Source: Solirubrobacter deserti (GTDB lineage: Bacteria > Actinomycetota > Thermoleophilia > Solirubrobacterales > Solirubrobacteraceae). From it: a DNA stretch of 64,000 bases. Of the stretch, positions 46,864-55,249 are shown one piece after another. The stretch is taken from contig NZ_QPKJ02000002.1 of assembly GCF_003344625.1 (NCBI RefSeq), positions 806,001 to 870,000 of the forward strand, read 5' to 3'. The notes beneath the pieces are model-generated. The model made no database searches and was not told the DNA's origin. It saw nothing but the letters and a program-made list of their open reading frames with translations. A program made the translations under genes and the position numbers. Each line of letters starts with the position of its first letter. Within the stretch, counting starts at the first letter, position 1.

Positions 46864-47382
46864 TCAGCGGACCCGGGCGAGGTGCCACGCGGCGACGCTG
46901 GCCGCGTCGCGGATCACGTTCTCGCGCACCATCGCGTCGACCTCGTCGACCGGGAAGCGGCGCACGACGAGATCGGCCTCCGTGGCTTCTAGCGCCTGCT
47001 CGCCGGGTTCGAGCCCGGTCGCGCGAAACACGTCAACCGCCTGGTCGGTCAAGCCGTAGGCGAAGTGCAGCCGGCCGAGGTGCTCCATCGCGCCGGCGCG
47101 CAGGCCGGTCTCCTCGCGCAGCTCCTGGCGGGCGAGCGCTTCCGGGGCGACGTCCCCGTCCTCGAACGCGCCCTGTGGGAACTCCCAGAAGCGCGCCCGG
47201 ACCGGGTGCCGGTATTGCTCGATCAGCCACACGTGATCGTCCTGGATCGGCACGATCAGGGCCGACGGTGACTTCTCCGCCCACCCGTACAGACCGGGCG
47301 TGCCGTCTTCGCGCTCGGTGCGGTCCTCGTGCACCCGCATCCAGCGGTTCTCGTACACGACTCGGGTGGAGACGACGCGCAT
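46864..47382 (-). CDS. NUDIX hydrolase (ADP-ribose pyrophosphatase-like)
   Basis: 172 aa from the ATG at 47382; the frame extends further into alaS only as a shadow. The NUDIX box reads GAFEDGDVAPEALARQELREETGL, preceded by YRHPVRARFWEFPQG as in ADP-ribose pyrophosphatases. It probably cleaves ADP-ribose or related NDP-linked sugars. Divergent from alaS, with start codons only 27 bp apart. The 150-bp gap to mnmA (46714-46863) contains a small GTGCC/GGCAC repeat and no convincing gene. Confidence 0.85.
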   Translation of the reverse strand: MRVVSTRVVYENRWMRVHEDRTEREDGTPGLYGWAEKSPSALIVPIQDDHVWLIEQYRHPVRARFWEFPQGAFEDGDVAPEALARQELREETGLRAGAMEHLGRLHFAYGLTDQAVDVFRATGLEPGEQALEATEADLVVRRFPVDEVDAMVRENVIRDAASVAAWHLARVR

Positions 47383-47409
47383 GGGTTGGCAGCCTAGACT
47401 CAGGACTCG

Positions 47410-50043
47410 ATGACCTCCGACGAGATCCGCGAGCGCTACCTCAGCTTCTTCGAGAGCCGTGACCACAAGCGGCTGCCGTCGGCGTCGCTCGTCCCCGCCG
47501 AGCACGATCCGTCGGTGCTGCTCACCACGGCGGGGATGCACCCCCTCAAGCCCTACTTCCAGGGCCGCGAGCAGCCGCCGCACCACCGCCTGACCTCCTG
47601 CCAGAAGTGCTTCCGCACGCCGGACATCGACCAGGTCGGTCTCACGACCCGCCACCTCACGTGCTTCGAGATGCTGGGCAACTTCAGCATCGGCGACTAC
47701 TTCAAGGAGGGCGCGGCGCAGTTTGCGTGGGAGCTGTCGATCGAGGGCTTCGGCTTCAAGCCCGAGGACATCTGGGTCACGGTCTTCGCGGGCGACGAGG
47801 AGCTCGGCCTCGGGCCGGACCAGGAGGCCATCGACGTCTGGCTGAAGATCGGCGTCCCGCGCGAGCGGATCGTCCTGCTCGGCCGCGACGACAACTTCTG
47901 GCAGGCCGGCCCCACCGGCCCGTGCGGGCCATGCTCGGAGCTCTACCTGGACCGCGGGCTCGACTTCGGCGAAGAGGACGACCTCCCCGGCGGCGACAAC
48001 GAGCGCTTCCTCGAGTACTGGAACCTCGTGTTCATGCAGTACGAGCAGAACCCGGTCGGGACGCTCACGCCGTTGCCGGCGCCGAGCATCGACACCGGCC
48101 TCGGCCTGAACCGCATGGCGCTGATCCAGCAGGGCGTCACCTCCATTTTCGAGACCGACCAGTTCACGCCGCTGATCGCGCTCGGCGAGGAGCTGTCGGG
48201 CAAGCGGTACGAGTCCGACCCGGTCGTGGACCGCGCGCTGCGCGTGCTCGCCGACCATACGCGCGGGATGAGCTTCCTGATCGCCGACGGCGTGGTGCCC
48301 GACAACGCGGACCGTGGTTACGTGCTCCGCCGCCTGATGCGGCGCGCGATCGTCCAGGGCCGCCGGATCGGGATCGAGCCGGGCTTCCTGCCCAAGTACG
48401 CGCAGGTCGTGCGCGAGACGATGGGCAAGGCCTACCCCGAGCTGATCGAGCACGCCGACACGGTCGACATGTGGCTCGCCAGCGAGGAGGAGAGCTTCAA
48501 CCGCACGCTCGAGCAGGGCATGCGGATGCTCGAGGACGTGATCGAGCAGACCAAGGCCGACGGCGCCGAGGGCATCGGGGCCGAAGCCGCGTTCCGGCTG
48601 CACGACACGTACGGCTTCCCGTTCGACCTGACGGTGGAGCTGGCGGGCGAGCGCGGCGTCGGGGTCGACGCGCAGGGCTTCGAGCGGCTGATGGACGCCC
48701 AGCGCGAGAAGTCGCGCGCGGTCGAGAACGAGGACGACGGGGTCGACACGCGCGAGCAGCTGCGTCGCTTCGCGTCCGAGGCGGGCGCGCCGTCGAAGTT
48801 CACCGGCTACGAGACGACCGAGCAGGCCACCGCGGTCGCGTCCGTCGTCCGCGAGAACGGACGCGTGCTGGCGAAGCTCGTCGAGTCCCCGTTCTACGCC
48901 ACCGGCGGCGGCCAGGTGCACGACGACGGCGTGATCGAGTGCGAGGACGGCGGCTGCTCCGCGCGGGTGGTGGACGTCGTCCGGCTGGGCGACGACCAGG
49001 CGCTCGTGCTCGAGCCGCTGACCGGCGAGCTCAAGGACGGCGAGCGCGTGTGGGCGCGCGTGGACCGGAGCGCCCGGCGCGCGACCGAGTGCAACCACAC
49101 CGCGACGCACCTGCTGCACGCGGCGCTACGGGAGCGGCTCGGCTCGCACGTGCACCAGGCGGGCTCCTACGTCGGCCCGGACAAGCTGCGCTTCGACTTC
49201 ACGCACGGCACGGCGCTCAGCGCCGAGGACCGCGCGTGGGTGGAGGATCGCGTGAACGCGCAGATCCTCGAGAACTCGCCCGTGCGCGCGATCACGACCA
49301 CGCTGGACGAGGCCAAGGCGCTCGGCGCGATGGCGCTGTTCGGCGAGAAGTACGGCGACGTCGTCCGCATGGTCTCCGTCGGCGACGGCGGCTTCTCGCG
49401 CGAGCTGTGCGGTGGCACGCACGTGCGCTCGACCGCGGAGATCGGCGTCTTCAAGATCACGCAGGAGACGTCCTCCTCCGCGAACGTGCGCCGCATCGAG
49501 GCCATCACCGGGCCCGCGGGCGTCGAGCTGCTGCGCCGGCACGACCGCGAGCTCGCCGCCGCGGCCGTGGCCCTGCGCACCTCGCCGGACGCCGTCGCGG
49601 AGGCGGCGGCGACCGCGGTCGCCAAGCGGCGTGAGGCCGAGAAGGCGCTCGAGAAGGGCGCTGCGGCCGACACGTCGGTCGGTGAGATCGTCGAGATCGG
49701 CGGCGTGAAGGCCGTGTTCGAGATCCGCGAGGTGCCGAACCCGAAGGCGCTGCCGGACCTGGCGGACAAGCTGCGCGGCCAGCTCGGCGACCCTGCGGTC
49801 GTCGTGCTCGGCGCGCCCGGCGAAGGCCGCGCCTCGCTGCTGGTGAGCGCAACGCCGGGCGCGGTCGCGGCGGGCGTGAAGGCCGGGGCCGTGGTCAAGG
49901 TCGCGGCGGCGGTCGTCGGCGGCGGTGGCGGCGGGCGCGACAACATGGCGCAGGCCGGCGGCAAGGACCCGTCGAAGTTGCCCGACGCGCTGGTTGCCGC
50001 GCGCGCGGAGATCGAACGCGCGCTTGCGGGTTCTGGCGCTTGA
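47410..50043 (+). CDS. alaS: Alanyl-tRNA synthetase
   Basis: 877 aa, ATG at 47410. Catalytic domain with RTPDIDQVGLTTRHLTCFEMLGNFS and GCGPCSEL-like segments; the editing domain carries CNHTATHLLHAALRERLG and CGGTHV zinc/editing histidines and cysteine; the C-Ala domain ends in the glycine-rich VGGGGGGRDNMAQAGG. All expected parts are present and the length is normal. First gene of a cluster running to pilC. Confidence 0.97.
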   Translation: MTSDEIRERYLSFFESRDHKRLPSASLVPAEHDPSVLLTTAGMHPLKPYFQGREQPPHHRLTSCQKCFRTPDIDQVGLTTRHLTCFEMLGNFSIGDYFKEGAAQFAWELSIEGFGFKPEDIWVTVFAGDEELGLGPDQEAIDVWLKIGVPRERIVLLGRDDNFWQAGPTGPCGPCSELYLDRGLDFGEEDDLPGGDNERFLEYWNLVFMQYEQNPVGTLTPLPAPSIDTGLGLNRMALIQQGVTSIFETDQFTPLIALGEELSGKRYESDPVVDRALRVLADHTRGMSFLIADGVVPDNADRGYVLRRLMRRAIVQGRRIGIEPGFLPKYAQVVRETMGKAYPELIEHADTVDMWLASEEESFNRTLEQGMRMLEDVIEQTKADGAEGIGAEAAFRLHDTYGFPFDLTVELAGERGVGVDAQGFERLMDAQREKSRAVENEDDGVDTREQLRRFASEAGAPSKFTGYETTEQATAVASVVRENGRVLAKLVESPFYATGGGQVHDDGVIECEDGGCSARVVDVVRLGDDQALVLEPLTGELKDGERVWARVDRSARRATECNHTATHLLHAALRERLGSHVHQAGSYVGPDKLRFDFTHGTALSAEDRAWVEDRVNAQILENSPVRAITTTLDEAKALGAMALFGEKYGDVVRMVSVGDGGFSRELCGGTHVRSTAEIGVFKITQETSSSANVRRIEAITGPAGVELLRRHDRELAAAAVALRTSPDAVAEAAATAVAKRREAEKALEKGAAADTSVGEIVEIGGVKAVFEIREVPNPKALPDLADKLRGQLGDPAVVVLGAPGEGRASLLVSATPGAVAAGVKAGAVVKVAAAVVGGGGGGRDNMAQAGGKDPSKLPDALVAARAEIERALAGSGA

Positions 50044-50413
50044 TTACGGCTCGGCGCGCTGCGGCGTCGCGGTGAGCGACCCCACCGGGACGCTCGCGAC
50101 GCCGCTCGAGCCGGTGCTGCGGCCGGGGACCAAGAAGGGGTTCGCGGCGGTGCGGCAGCGGGTGGCCTCGCTCGAGGTGGAGCGGGTGGTCGTCGGGCTG
50201 CCGGTGTCGCTGCGCGGGGGCGATTCGGCGCAGACCGTCGAGGTGCGCGAGTTCGCGGCGCGCCTGGAACGCGCGGTCGACGTTCCCGTCGAGCTCTACG
50301 ACGAGCGCTTCACGACGTCGCTCGCGCTGCAGGCGGGCGGGAGCGCGTCGCTGGATTCGCGCGCGGCGGCGGTGCTGCTCGAGGAGTGGCTGGCTAGGGG
50401 CTCGACCCTATAA
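50024..50413 (+). CDS. ruvX: Putative pre-16S rRNA nuclease / Holliday junction resolvase-like RuvX (YqgF)
   Basis: 129 aa from a TTG at 50024, overlapping the alaS end by 20 bp; this gives the canonical start LRVLALDYGSARCGVAVSD. RNase H-fold acidic residues are in ALDYG, VVGLPVSL, YDERFTT and DSRAAAVLLEEWL. The family matures the 5' end of 16S rRNA; the older resolvase label is historical. alaS-ruvX-mltG order is a common bacterial arrangement. Confidence 0.9.
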   Translation: MRVLALDYGSARCGVAVSDPTGTLATPLEPVLRPGTKKGFAAVRQRVASLEVERVVVGLPVSLRGGDSAQTVEVREFAARLERAVDVPVELYDERFTTSLALQAGGSASLDSRAAAVLLEEWLARGSTL

Positions 50414-50446
50414 GGAGTCCGGACCATCGGCCGATGACACAGGGAA

Positions 50447-53400
50447 GTGAATCCCCTGGAGTCGACAACCGCCGATGAGGTCCTGGTCGAGCTGGCCGAT
50501 CCGCTGGACGCGCTGCTGCGGCAGATCATCAACGGCTACTTCGTCCTGACCGACGGCCAGGGCGCGGTCTCCAAGTGGTCCGAGCCCGCTGAGCTGCTGT
50601 TCGCGCAGCCGAGCGAGGACATCCTCGGCCAGGGGTTCTTCGAGACGCTGATCGGCGGCGAGCTGTCGCCGGGCGCGCAGGCGTGGCGCGGGTTCCTCGA
50701 CGCGGGCGAGCCGCCCCGGATGCCCGGCTCGGTCAAGGTCGTCGGGCGTCGCTCCGACGGCGAGACGTTCCCGCTGGAAGCCGTCTTCGTGCCGGTCAAG
50801 CTCGACGAGGGCTTTGACTTCTCGCTGTTCCTGGAGGACCTGTCCTTCGAGCTGCCGCTGAACCTGATGCTGCTGCGGATGCGTCAGCAGCACCCGGTCG
50901 TGGTGCGGGCGCTCAAGTCCGCGTTGGAGCCGGCCGTGCAGCCGTGGGAAGGCTGGCGCACGGCGGGCACGCTCGTCGTGTTCAAGCCCTTGGCGGCCAC
51001 GCCGTGGGTCGAGGCGGAGCTCGCCCGACGCGAGGCCGAGCGCGCGCTGGCCGACGCCGAGGCCGAGGAGCGTCTGACCAACCCGGACCCGGGCATCCAG
51101 GGCGGCTTCAACGACCTCGACGACGCCGCCGCGGTGGTCGCGCGCCTGCTGAGCGCGATGGAGCGCATCGACGAGCTCGAGCGCGTCGCCGGCGGGCTTC
51201 CGGCCCAGCTGGACGAAGCGCGGCGCGAGAGCGAGGTGTTCCGCGGCGAGGTCGGCCGCGCGCTGTCGGCGGTGCCGAGCGAGCTCGACCGGGTCGAGCA
51301 GGAGCGCCGCCTGGCGCGGCTCGAGCGGGCGGACGAGGACGTGTTGGCGGCGGCCGAGGCCGCGGCCGCGCGGGTCGCGGCGCGGCTCGACGGGCTCGAG
51401 CGCGAGGGCGCGGCAGCCGACGCGCGGCTGTCCGCGGAGATCGCGGCCGCCGAAGCGCGCGCCGTCGACGCGCTGGCCCGGCTGGAGGGCGGCTCGGACG
51501 TCGCCGCGCAGCTGGAGGAGGTCCGCGCCGAGCACGAGGAGGCCGCGCACGCGATCCGCTCCGAGCTCGCCGCCACCGTCGAGCGCCTGGAGCGTGACCG
51601 CGAACGCGAGCGCAGCGTCGCCCGCGCCGAGCTCGCGAGCGCGCTGGAGCGCGTCGAGCAGGTCCAGCGCGGCGCCGATGCCGTCCGCGAGCAGCTGCAC
51701 GCGTCCCTGTCCGACGACCGCTTCGAGGCGCTGTCCGCGTCCACCGAGGCGCTCCGCGCGCGCGTCGAGGACCTGGCGACCGGCGACCAGCTCGCCGAGC
51801 TGCGCCAGTCGCTCGGCGTCGACATCCGTGAGGCCGTCGCGCGCCACGAGGCCACGACGGCCGAACTCGCCGCGCTGCGCGAGACCGTCGCTGCGGCCGG
51901 CGATCTCGGTGCGCTGCGCGAGGCCGTCGCGCGCTCGGAGGCCGCGGCGAGCGAGCTTGCGGCGCTGCGTGAGACCGTCGAGCGTCACGAGGCCGCCGCG
52001 GGCGACGTAGCAGCCCTGCGTGAGGCGGCTGCTCGTTCCGAGGCCGCCGCGGACGAGCTCGCCGCGCTGCGTGAGGCCGTCGCGCGTCACGAGGCCGCCG
52101 CAAGCGACCTGGGCGCCCTGCGTGAGGCGGCTGCCCGTTCCGAGGCCGCCGCGGACGAGCTCGCGGCGCTGCGTGAGGCCGTGGCGCGCCACGAGGACGC
52201 CGCGGACGAGCTCGCGTCGCTGCGCGAGGCCGTCGCACGGCAGGAGGCTGCCGCCGGCGAGCTCGCCGCGCTGCGTGATGCCGTGGCGCGGCAGGAGGCT
52301 GCCGCGGGCGACCTGGGCGCCCTGCGTGAAGCCGTCGCGCGCCACGAGGCGGCCGCGGACGAACTCGCGGCGCTGCGTGAGGCCGTCGCGCGGCAGGAGG
52401 CCGCCGCGGGCGACCTGGGCGCCCTGCATGAGGCGGCCGCTCGTTCCGAGGCCGCCGCGGACGAACTCGCCGCGCTGCGTGAGGCCGTCGCCCGCCACGA
52501 GGCGGCGACCGGCGACCTCGCGGCGCTCCGCGAGGCGGTCGCGCGCCACGAGGCGGCGACCGGCGAGCTCGCTGCGCTCCGCGAGGCGGTCGCGCGCCAC
52601 GAGGCCGCGACGCCCGACCTCGACGCCCTGCGCGACGCCGCGGCCGACCTCCCTGCACTGCGCGAACGCGTCGCTGAGCTCGACGCGACGGCGCCTGAGT
52701 TCGCCGCGCTGAGCGACGCAGTTGCGCGTCTCGACGCCGCGGCCGCCGAGCTTCCCGCCCTGCGCGACGCGGTGGCGCGCCACGAGGCCGCCACCGGGGA
52801 GCTTGCTGCGCTCCGCGAGGCCGTCAGCGGCCTCGAGGTGCTCCGCGCGGCCGTGGCCCGCCACGAGGCGGCGGCCGGCGAGGTCACCGCGCTGCGTGAC
52901 GCCGTCGCGATGCACGCGGCGGCGACGTCCGATCTCGCTGCACGTACCGGCGACCCTGAGGCGCTGCACCGCCTCGCCACGGAGCTGGCCGCCCTGCGCG
53001 AGGCCGTCGCCCGCCAGGACGCGGCGTCGGCGGATGTCGCAGCGCTCGCCGAGGAACTCGAGCGCCTGCGCGCGCAACTCGGCGCGGACGCCGACCAGTC
53101 GGCGGACGAGGCCGCGGTCGACAGCCGCGTGCAGACGCTCGTGGGGGAGACCCAGCGCGAGCTCGCGGCCCTTCACGAGCGCCTCACCGCGCTCGACGAC
53201 AGCCGCGATCTCACCGAGCTCCGCGCCCGCGTCGACGACCTCGCCGAGCGCGCCGGCGCGATCGACTTCCTCGCCCACGCCGACGACGTCGCCGCCCTGC
53301 GCGACCGGGTCGACCAGCTGCCGTCGCGCGACGAACTGAACGAGCGGCTTTCGGCGCTCCCCGACCGCAATGAGCTTGCGGGCTTCGTCAGCCGCGAGGA

Positions 53401-55153
53401 GCTGGACACCCTCGCCGCCCGCGACGAGCTCGCCGCCCTGCGCGAGCGCCTCGAGGGCGTCGCCCGCCACGAGGACCTCGTGCACCTCGCCGGACGCGAG
53501 GAAGTCGCCGCGCTCCGCGACGCGCTCGAAGGCCTTCCGAGCCGCCACGAGCTCGACGGCCTCGTCCACCGCGACGAGCTGAACGGCCTTGCGGCCCGGG
53601 ACGAGCTCGCCGGGCTGGCCGGGCGCGACGAGATCGCGGCGCTGCGGGAGCGGCTCGACGGGCTCGTGGGCCGCGATGAGCTTGCCGGGCTGGCCGGGCG
53701 CGACGAGATCGCGGCGCTGCGGGAGCGGCTCGACGGGCTCGTGGGCCGCGATGAGCTTGCCGGGCTGGCCGGGCGCGACGAGATCGCGGCGCTGCGGGAG
53801 CGGCTCGACGGGCTCGTGGGCCGCGATGAGCTCGCCGGGCTGGCCGGGCAGGATGAGATCGCGGCGCTGCGCGAGCGGCTCGACGGCCTCGTGGGCCGCG
53901 ACGAGATCGTCGCGCTGCGCGAGCGGCTCGACTCGTTCGCCCGCAACGAGGATCTCGCGACGCTCGCCGGGCGCGACGAGGTCGACGCGCTACGCGAGCG
54001 GCTCGGGGAGACGCGGCGTCGGGTCGACGAAGCGGTCGAGCGGATCACGCAGGTCGATCGCGGCGCCGGATCGGTGCTGGCGGACCTGCGGGCGATGCGC
54101 GCGCAGCTGTCGGCGACGGAGACGGAGGCACTCGGGGCGCGGCAGGTCGCCGTCGCCGCCGACGAGTCCGCGACCGCCGCGCGCGAGCACGCGGCGCGCG
54201 CGACCGAGGAGGCCGCGGCCACCCGGCGCGACGTGGAGGCGCATGTCGCCCGCACGGCGCTGCTCAATGACACGGTCGCGAGCGCGCGCACCGACGCGTC
54301 GGCGGCCCGGGCGGCGACCGAGGGCCTGGACGCGCGGCTCGCGTCGATCGACCAGCGCGCGGCGGCGCTGCGCGGTGAGCTCGACACGGTCGGCGGGCAG
54401 GTCGACCGGCTCGGCGGCACGGTGGTCGAGACCGGCGTCGCGCTGAAGGCCGAGGTCAGCGACGTCCGCGACGGGCTCGACGGGCTGCGCGCGGAGCTTG
54501 CGGGCATCCGCGAGGAGGCCAGGCGCTCCGACGACCGCATGGAGGCGATGCAGTCCGAGCTGACGTTCGCGCTCAAGAGCCTCGAGGAGCTCAAGCAGGG
54601 CCTCAGCTCCGCGGGCCAGGCGGCCGTGATCGCGCGTCGCGAAGCCGAGCAGGCGCGCAAGGCCGCCCTGCAGGACGGCTCGACCGAGCGCGTGACGGAG
54701 GTCTTCCAGCAGATCCTCGGGCTGGCCGCTCAGCGCAACGCGCAGGCGCGCCGGCCGGCGCCGCCCGCGCCGCCGACGATCAGCCGCCCCGAGCCGACCG
54801 TGCGCGAGCCGCGCCACGGGTTCGACGACGCGCACGCGCCGATGGCGATCCTCGGCCTCGACGGCCGCTTCAAGGAGCTCAACCCGGCGTTCACGAAGCT
54901 CGTGGGCTACAAGGAGCACGAGTTCATGAAGGCCGCGTGGCCGTCGCCGCACGACCGCAAGGACTACAAGGACCAGCTCGAGCAGCTGCGCCGGCTCGGC
55001 GTCGGCGAGCTGCGCGAGGTCGACGTCGCGAGCACCTACATGCACGGCCAGGGCCTGATGGTGCCGGTGGTCGGAACGCTGACCCTTGCGGCCGGTGACG
55101 ACGGCCTCCCGTCGCACCTCGTGCTCGAGGCGGAAGAGCGCGCGACGACGTAA
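50447..55153 (+). CDS. PAS - long repeat coiled-coil - PAS protein
   Basis: 1568 aa from a GTG at 50447, preceded by an AGGGAA-type site. An N-terminal PAS-like domain (about 20-145; IINGYFVLTDGQGAVSKWSEP) is followed by over 1200 residues rich in Ala, Glu, Arg and Leu. Part 1 (about 460-730) has about 16 copies of a 17-residue unit (LREAVARHEAATGELAA); part 2 (about 1010-1170) has 25-residue units (GRDELAGLAGRDEIAALRERLDGLV) that are nearly identical at DNA level. A C-terminal PAS domain (about 1460-1568) has MAILGLDGRFKELNPAFTKLVGYKEHEF. No kinase, cyclase or HTH domain is seen. It lies between ruvX and mltG, so a polar scaffold or cell-envelope organiser role is plausible but unproven. Confidence 0.85.
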   Translation: MNPLESTTADEVLVELADPLDALLRQIINGYFVLTDGQGAVSKWSEPAELLFAQPSEDILGQGFFETLIGGELSPGAQAWRGFLDAGEPPRMPGSVKVVGRRSDGETFPLEAVFVPVKLDEGFDFSLFLEDLSFELPLNLMLLRMRQQHPVVVRALKSALEPAVQPWEGWRTAGTLVVFKPLAATPWVEAELARREAERALADAEAEERLTNPDPGIQGGFNDLDDAAAVVARLLSAMERIDELERVAGGLPAQLDEARRESEVFRGEVGRALSAVPSELDRVEQERRLARLERADEDVLAAAEAAAARVAARLDGLEREGAAADARLSAEIAAAEARAVDALARLEGGSDVAAQLEEVRAEHEEAAHAIRSELAATVERLERDRERERSVARAELASALERVEQVQRGADAVREQLHASLSDDRFEALSASTEALRARVEDLATGDQLAELRQSLGVDIREAVARHEATTAELAALRETVAAAGDLGALREAVARSEAAASELAALRETVERHEAAAGDVAALREAAARSEAAADELAALREAVARHEAAASDLGALREAAARSEAAADELAALREAVARHEDAADELASLREAVARQEAAAGELAALRDAVARQEAAAGDLGALREAVARHEAAADELAALREAVARQEAAAGDLGALHEAAARSEAAADELAALREAVARHEAATGDLAALREAVARHEAATGELAALREAVARHEAATPDLDALRDAAADLPALRERVAELDATAPEFAALSDAVARLDAAAAELPALRDAVARHEAATGELAALREAVSGLEVLRAAVARHEAAAGEVTALRDAVAMHAAATSDLAARTGDPEALHRLATELAALREAVARQDAASADVAALAEELERLRAQLGADADQSADEAAVDSRVQTLVGETQRELAALHERLTALDDSRDLTELRARVDDLAERAGAIDFLAHADDVAALRDRVDQLPSRDELNERLSALPDRNELAGFVSREELDTLAARDELAALRERLEGVARHEDLVHLAGREEVAALRDALEGLPSRHELDGLVHRDELNGLAARDELAGLAGRDEIAALRERLDGLVGRDELAGLAGRDEIAALRERLDGLVGRDELAGLAGRDEIAALRERLDGLVGRDELAGLAGQDEIAALRERLDGLVGRDEIVALRERLDSFARNEDLATLAGRDEVDALRERLGETRRRVDEAVERITQVDRGAGSVLADLRAMRAQLSATETEALGARQVAVAADESATAAREHAARATEEAAATRRDVEAHVARTALLNDTVASARTDASAARAATEGLDARLASIDQRAAALRGELDTVGGQVDRLGGTVVETGVALKAEVSDVRDGLDGLRAELAGIREEARRSDDRMEAMQSELTFALKSLEELKQGLSSAGQAAVIARREAEQARKAALQDGSTERVTEVFQQILGLAAQRNAQARRPAPPAPPTISRPEPTVREPRHGFDDAHAPMAILGLDGRFKELNPAFTKLVGYKEHEFMKAAWPSPHDRKDYKDQLEQLRRLGVGELREVDVASTYMHGQGLMVPVVGTLTLAAGDDGLPSHLVLEAEERATT
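51826..52626 (+). repeat. 51-bp tandem repeats encoding 17-aa units
   Basis: About 16 imperfect units with a measurable 51-bp period (for example the CGCCACGAGG motif recurs at 52493 and 52544). More degenerate units continue to about 53045. They encode the helical part 1 of the PAS coiled-coil protein. Confidence 0.8.
53591..53965 (+). repeat. 75-bp tandem repeats encoding 25-aa units
   Basis: Four nearly identical 75-bp units plus a partial one; the GTGGGCCGCG block recurs at 53666, 53741, 53816 and 53891. High identity implies recent duplication and possible length variation between strains. Confidence 0.85.
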
Positions 55154-55172
55154 CTCCGTCGGCCGGGCTCGC

Positions 55173-55249
55173 TAGCATGGCCAACTGGTCGTCGACCCTG
55201 AGGAGAGCCGGGAATCCGCCCGGGGCCAGGGTCGTAACTGGTTTCCACG
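55173..55249 (+). promoter_or_regulatory. Structured leader of mltG
   Basis: The 96-bp gap before mltG has a -10-like TAGCAT (55173-55178) and then nested arms: CGACCCT (55193-55199) with AGGGTCG (55228-55234), and inside them CCGGG (55208-55212) with CCCGG (55219-55223). Flanking CTGG sequences extend the outer pairing partly. No known riboswitch was recognised; it may be an attenuator or RNA thermometer-like leader. Confidence 0.45.

Noticed and set aside
47383..49119. Extension of the NUDIX frame into alaS
   Set aside because: Antisense to a universally conserved gene and low complexity; the ATG at 47382 begins the recognisable NUDIX protein.
50408..53569. Long minus-strand frame with repeated segments opposite the PAS coiled-coil gene
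   Set aside because: The repeats simply mirror the plus-strand tandem repeats; no start context or domain.
51826..53965. Tandem repeats considered as a CRISPR array
   Set aside because: Repeats are contiguous, in frame and coding, with no unique spacers and no cas genes.
55193..55234. ydaO/c-di-AMP riboswitch upstream of mltG
   Set aside because: The segment is too short and lacks the conserved multi-helix core; kept only as an unidentified structured leader.
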